The notes under the pieces were generated by a model. That model was given only the letters and a program-made list of their open reading frames with translations. It did no database searches and was not told the origin of the DNA. Shown in pieces: positions 60,114-64,000 of a stretch of DNA of 64,000 bases. How positions within the stretch are numbered: position 1 is the first letter of the stretch; every line of letters starts with the position of its first letter. Both the position numbers and the translations under genes were made by a program. The stretch spans positions 1,040,510 to 1,104,509 of the forward strand of contig JACTAT010000042.1 in NCBI GenBank assembly GCA_014526335.1. The letters run 5' to 3'. This DNA comes from Chrysaora quinquecirrha. Taxonomy: Eukaryota; Cnidaria; Scyphozoa; Semaeostomeae; Pelagiidae.

Positions 60114-61996
60114 ATAGCAAATCATGTTTTATACATACAGATCCTGATGCTGCAGAATTGAAGTATGCAAAAACAGTGGACGATGCAAAGGAATTGAAAG
60201 ATGCTCTTAAAACCTTCTGGAAACAAGAAGCAGGAGGACTGCACGATACCTCAGTACATGAAAGCAATAATGACATTGACGAAGAGCCAGACACAAAGCT
60301 CAATATTCAGTTTGCTGGTTCCAGATACCAGGTAGGCCTTCCCTGGAAGGAAAATATTGCTTTTCCCTTGAATTCTGATTATGAAATGTGTTTAGGGCGT
60401 TTGAGGTCAGTTTATGCTCGCTTAAGAGACAAGCCTGAATTGCTTAAGGAGTACAACTCAATATTTGCCGAACAGGAGCAGAAAGGTATTATTGAGAGGG
60501 TTCCACTGCAAGAGTTGTCTAAGGACAAGTGTCATTATATCAGTCACCATTGTGTTGTTAGAGAGGACAAGTCGACAACAAAGGTTAGGGTAGTTTTTGA
60601 TGGTAGTGCCTGCTCTAAGGAAAACCCCATTTCTTTAAATGACAGACTAGAAGTAGGAGAAAATTGCATCCCACAATTATTTGAAACCTTACTCAGATTT
60701 AGGTTGCATGCAATTGCCTTGACTTCAGACATTGAAAAGGCTTTTTTGCAAATTGAGGTAAGTGAATCTGATAAAGATTTATTAAGATTCTTATGGTATG
60801 ACAATGCTTTCGAAGATGCACCCAAAATTGTGCAATTTAGGATAAGACGTCTTCCCTTTGGTCTCACTTGCTCACCAGCTATTCTTGGGGCTACAATTCG
60901 CCACCATATTGGCTTGTTTTCAGACAAGCACCCTGAAGCTGTCAAAGTTTTAGAACGGCTGTATTGTGATGATCTATCCTCTGGTGCAGACTCAGAAGAC
61001 CAAGCATTTAACCTTTACCAACAGTGTAAAAGTATCATGGCAGCTGGGGGTTTTAACCTCAGGAAATGGAAGTCAAATTCCAAGGATTTGATGAGCAAAA
61101 TTAATCTTTTTGAAAATGGAAATGTTAAGGTGAAAACCCCTGAAATCTCTGATGTGCAGGAGGATGACCAATCCTATGGTAAGTTCAGCACAGGGCTGCC
61201 TTCAAATGATAACAAAATTCTAGGCTTGCATTGGGATACAGACCAAGATTCTTTGTACGTGCCTTTACAAGGTATTGATGTCTTTGCAAAATCATTGTTG
61301 CCCACAAAAAGGTCTGTGTTAAAACTTGCAGCAAAAATCTTTGACCCCTTTGGTATTTACAGTATCCTAGTGATCAACATAAAGAATCTATTTCAAGAGC
61401 TCTGTGAAGCCAAGCTGCCATGGGATGAAGAATTACAGGGTGATCATAAGATCAGATTTGCCAATGTCATCAAGCAGCTTGAGAAGTTGCAGTGTTTGGA
61501 AATTCCACGCTTCGTTTTTGACCAAGGTGACACTGTATCTCATTTTGAATTACACGCTTTCTCTGATGCTAGTGAAAGGGCTTATGCTTGTGTTGTGTAC
61601 TTAAGAGTTGTTTATACCACGGGTAAGGTAGATTTAAGATTTCTTGCAGCAAAGGCTAAGGTCGCCCCTCTGAAACGGCAATCCATCCCAAGATTAGAAT
61701 TGCTAGGGGCGTGCCTTATGTCACAACTAGTGGATACTGTAAGGAGAACTATACAAGACGAGCTCCGCAATTCAAGTATCAAAACCTTCTATTGGGTTGA
61801 CTCAGTTGCTGTTCTATGCTGGATCAAGAATAACAAAGTATGGAAGCCTTATGTCCAGAACAGGGTTAACAGTATTCTCAACCTTTCTTCCAGACAAGAT
61901 TGGTATCATTGTCCTGGTAAGCTCAACCCTGCTGATTTACCTTCTCGGGGTAAGTCAAATCTCCTTTCCCTTTGGTGGAGGGTCCCAAGTTCTTGA
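59999..61996 (+). CDS. BEL/Pao reverse transcriptase and RNase H (second frame)
   Basis: Continues the polyprotein one frame back (-1) from the G4 run at 59996-59999. It has no credible start of its own; a GTG opens the frame. Reverse transcriptase motifs: VRVVFDGSA, LTSDIEKAFLQIEV with Asp244, RLPFGLTCSPA, and the catalytic LYCDDLSSG with the YxDD box at residue 322. The RNase H region (with the Peptidase_A17/Pao family signature) has HAFSDASERAYACVVY with Asp523, RLELLGACLMSQLV and FYWVDSVAVLCWI, then HCPGKLNPADLPSRG. It ends prematurely after a missing G near 61977-61979, where the WW pair typical of BEL elements is still in this frame. Role: synthesis of element cDNA. Confidence 0.93.
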   Translation: MFGPTAMQSKLGWLLSGPISDKTDNNNQSFNVASHLVIDSKSCFIHTDPDAAELKYAKTVDDAKELKDALKTFWKQEAGGLHDTSVHESNNDIDEEPDTKLNIQFAGSRYQVGLPWKENIAFPLNSDYEMCLGRLRSVYARLRDKPELLKEYNSIFAEQEQKGIIERVPLQELSKDKCHYISHHCVVREDKSTTKVRVVFDGSACSKENPISLNDRLEVGENCIPQLFETLLRFRLHAIALTSDIEKAFLQIEVSESDKDLLRFLWYDNAFEDAPKIVQFRIRRLPFGLTCSPAILGATIRHHIGLFSDKHPEAVKVLERLYCDDLSSGADSEDQAFNLYQQCKSIMAAGGFNLRKWKSNSKDLMSKINLFENGNVKVKTPEISDVQEDDQSYGKFSTGLPSNDNKILGLHWDTDQDSLYVPLQGIDVFAKSLLPTKRSVLKLAAKIFDPFGIYSILVINIKNLFQELCEAKLPWDEELQGDHKIRFANVIKQLEKLQCLEIPRFVFDQGDTVSHFELHAFSDASERAYACVVYLRVVYTTGKVDLRFLAAKAKVAPLKRQSIPRLELLGACLMSQLVDTVRRTIQDELRNSSIKTFYWVDSVAVLCWIKNNKVWKPYVQNRVNSILNLSSRQDWYHCPGKLNPADLPSRGKSNLLSLWWRVPSS

Positions 61997-63825
61997 AAAT
62001 GCCCATGACTGAGTGGCCACAGCAAGTATCAGAAGAAATCCCAGCTTGTGCCTTAGAAGAGGAAAGGAAAACTAAGGTGGCACCAGTAAATCATGCCTTG
62101 GTCAGTATAGAGTGTTCTGAGAAGCAAGAGATTATCGACTTCACACGCTTCAGTTCTAAGATTAAGCTCCTTCGCAGTTTCGCATGGGCGTGCCGTTTCT
62201 TACAAGTCCTAAAGGCTAGGGTTCAAAATAGGACACTTGTTCTCGATTCTCAGATTTCATCGGAGGAAATGAAGGAAGCTGAATATAAGTTGGTCTCTTT
62301 GATACAACGTAAGTCGTTCTCTGCAGAAATCGACTTCATACAAGGTAAACAGGGTAAAAGCAGTAAAGTACCTCCCATTGTTAATCAGCTCAACCTGTTT
62401 ATTGATGAAAAAGGTGTAGTTAGGTGCAAATCGCGACTGGGTAACGCCTCAGTTCTTGATGCAAGTATAACTCCAATTCTATTGCCAGCAGATCATTATT
62501 TCTCAACGCTCATCGTAGCTGAAGGTCACAAGAGAGTTCTCCATAATGGCGTGAGAGACACATTGAATATTATCCGTCAAAGATACTGGATATTGAAAGG
62601 GCGAGCCCAGGCTAAGAAATACATTAGGAAATGCACTATATGTAAGTATTTGGAAGGAAAGCCGCCTGCTTTTAACGTCACGCCAGATCTTCCCAGCTAC
62701 AGGGTGGATGATGCCCCTCCCTTTACCCACGTTGGGGTAGATTTTGCGGGTCCGCTCATACATACAGGTATATGTGCGTTGAATAAAATTGAAGGTAAAT
62801 GCTATATCTGTCTATTTACGTGTGCATCAACGCGTGCCGTACATTTGAAACTGGTAGAGTCGTTAGATATAAATGTATTTATTCGTTGCTTCCGCAGATT
62901 TTGCACTTGTAGAGGGTTGCCATCCAGGATAATCTCTGATAATGCAAAAACTTTCAAGGCCATGAAAAAGGAGGTAAAGGCATTGATTCGCATTCCACGT
63001 TTGAAGCCTTACTTCGCATCCCAAGGAGTAGAGTGGGAATTTATTATCGACCGGTCTCCCTGGCAAGGGGGCATGTGGGAGCGTTTAATTAGGAGCGTAA
63101 AGCGATGTCTTAATAAAGTGATACGTCGTGCTCGGTTAAGCTATATTGAAATAAGCACCTTGCTAGTAGAGGTAGAATCTGTTATAAACGCACGTCCGAT
63201 TACATACATCTACGATGACTCAGAGGGCGTATCGTATCCGCTAACCCCGTCTCATCTAATTAATGGCCGAAATATTTTGCAGGGTCCAAGTGAAAGACAT
63301 GCTGAAGTAATATCAACGTATGAAACCCTGTCGAGAAGGGCGAAATACCACCGTACGCTCTTAGATCATCTGTCCAAACGTTGGAAAAGTGAATACCTGA
63401 TCGGTCTCATGGAGGCATATAAAACAAGACAAGTTGATCAAGAACCTCTTCTTGATATTGGTGATATTGCAATTCTTAAGAATGAAAATGCGAAACGTTC
63501 CTTTTGGAAATTATGTCGTATTGTTGAGTTTTTTCCAGGTAAAGATGGTCACGCCAGAGCAGCAAAGGTGGAGTTGGTCACTCAGAAGGGAAAGGTATCT
63601 TTAAAACGTCCTCTACAGCATTTAATACCTTTGGAAATTCAATCTAGTGACAAACTCAGTAAAAATTTGCACGTTCCCGCAGCAAGCGCGCAACCGCAAG
63701 CGCCCTTGACGCAAGCGAAGCAGCTCAACGCGCCGCCTGTACGCAACGATGGTAATTCTGCCAGGCCTAAACGCAATGCAGCAGTAATCGGGGAAATAGT
63801 TAGACGTGATCAAAGTATTGTTTAA
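61972..63825 (+). CDS. BEL/Pao integrase and C-terminal domain (third frame)
   Basis: Continues one more frame back from the previous piece; no start codon of its own. It has an HHCC zinc-binding region beginning at His186 (HKRVLHNG) and closing with KCTICKY, then the rve integrase core: Asp257 in HVGVDFAGPL, Asp323 in RIISDNAKTF and Glu370 in QGGMWERLIRSVK, giving D, D and E at spacings of 65 and 46. A DUF5641-type C-terminal domain follows (LSKRWKSEYL, then GDIAILKNE and SFWKLCRI). The last 60 residues are Ala/Gln/Pro-rich and basic. The natural stop at 63823-63825 lies about 90 bp before the polypurine tract. Role: insertion of element cDNA into the genome. Confidence 0.94.
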   Translation: MVEGPKFLKMPMTEWPQQVSEEIPACALEEERKTKVAPVNHALVSIECSEKQEIIDFTRFSSKIKLLRSFAWACRFLQVLKARVQNRTLVLDSQISSEEMKEAEYKLVSLIQRKSFSAEIDFIQGKQGKSSKVPPIVNQLNLFIDEKGVVRCKSRLGNASVLDASITPILLPADHYFSTLIVAEGHKRVLHNGVRDTLNIIRQRYWILKGRAQAKKYIRKCTICKYLEGKPPAFNVTPDLPSYRVDDAPPFTHVGVDFAGPLIHTGICALNKIEGKCYICLFTCASTRAVHLKLVESLDINVFIRCFRRFCTCRGLPSRIISDNAKTFKAMKKEVKALIRIPRLKPYFASQGVEWEFIIDRSPWQGGMWERLIRSVKRCLNKVIRRARLSYIEISTLLVEVESVINARPITYIYDDSEGVSYPLTPSHLINGRNILQGPSERHAEVISTYETLSRRAKYHRTLLDHLSKRWKSEYLIGLMEAYKTRQVDQEPLLDIGDIAILKNENAKRSFWKLCRIVEFFPGKDGHARAAKVELVTQKGKVSLKRPLQHLIPLEIQSSDKLSKNLHVPAASAQPQAPLTQAKQLNAPPVRNDGNSARPKRNAAVIGEIVRRDQSIV

Positions 63826-63918
63826 TGATTGTAGACGTTTTTTTTGGAATATTGTATACCATTCGTTTGTTAAAGACTTGTAATAGTTAGTTGTTTTGAT
63901 CGTAAGGCGATCAACCCT

Positions 63919-63925
63919 GGGGGAG
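63919..63925 (+). other. BEL polypurine tract
   Basis: GGGGGAG just ahead of the TGTGTTGTGAACTAAG start of the 3' LTR. If the LTR starts at 63926 there is no gap; if it starts at 63931 there is a 5-base spacer. Confidence 0.75.
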
Positions 63926-63930
63926 TGTGT

Positions 63931-64000
63931 TGTGAACTAAGCTCAACATGTTCTTTGGCTCACTGTGATCACACGTTGATCACATGTTTCATGTTGGCTT
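63931..64000 (+). repeat. BEL/Pao 3' LTR, first 70 bp only
   Basis: Matches 57746-57815 with one substitution (G at 63975 for T at 57790). The rest of the LTR and the right-hand flank, with the remainder of the interrupted recombinase gene, should follow beyond the window. Confidence 0.93.

Larger units (their letters stand above)
57746..64000 (+). mobile_element. BEL/Pao LTR retrotransposon, full internal region, 3' LTR cut by window edge
   Basis: A plus-strand element with a 5' LTR of about 250 bp, a tRNA-Lys primer-binding site, Gag, protease, reverse transcriptase, RNase H and integrase in the BEL/Pao order, a purine tract and the first 70 bp of the 3' LTR. The visible 70 bp differ from the 5' LTR by one substitution (T at 57790, G at 63975). 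BEL/Pao elements normally use one long frame; here it is in three frames joined by two -1 steps (59996-59999 and about 61978). The element sits inside the recombinase gene to its left. The target-site duplication cannot be checked because the right end is outside the window. Confidence 0.95.

Overview
The window is almost entirely repetitive eukaryotic DNA. I see no intact host gene, no operon-like spacing and no bacterial gene content. Three tandem satellite families fill about three quarters of it. The rest is retrotransposons, one short DNA transposon and two AT-rich spacers. The mix (Ty1/copia with a half-tRNA primer site, BEL/Pao, a LINE fragment, a TA-target MITE and a Crypton-like tyrosine recombinase with zinc fingers) points to an animal. 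A marine invertebrate, perhaps a cnidarian, is my guess from the flavour of the recombinase and the copia Gag; that is inference only. The setting looks like pericentromeric, centromeric or other heterochromatin.

Layout. 1-11112: satellite A, 138-bp unit, running off the left edge. 11113-14205: AT-rich spacer with microsatellites and a diverged short tandem duplication. 14206-20016: satellite B, 104-bp unit. 20017-39809: satellite C, also a 138-bp unit but very different in sequence, interrupted at 25862-30404 by a nearly complete Ty1/copia element on the minus strand. 39810-48262: a second, distinct array of satellite B. 48263-48580: a LINE fragment sitting exactly at the B/C junction. 48581-55085: a second satellite C array, split at 53959-54184 by a MITE, with decayed monomers to about 55400. 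55883-57745: a broken Crypton-like tyrosine recombinase gene on the minus strand. 57746-64000: a BEL/Pao retrotransposon on the plus strand that has landed in the N-terminal zinc-finger part of that gene; its 3' LTR runs off the right edge.

How the parts relate. The satellites carry several layers of higher-order repeats (8-, 10-, 15-, 20- and about 23-mers), the mark of repeated unequal exchange. The copia element is very young by its LTRs (a single A-run length difference), yet it lacks a target-site duplication and all five of its frame breaks are single-base changes, four of them in homopolymers. The two BEL frame breaks are also one-base losses at G runs. This pattern fits residual long-read consensus errors at least as well as biological decay, so coding capacity should be judged only after checking reads. 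The recombinase gene, by contrast, has an in-frame TGA and several non-homopolymer breaks and is probably a true pseudogene.
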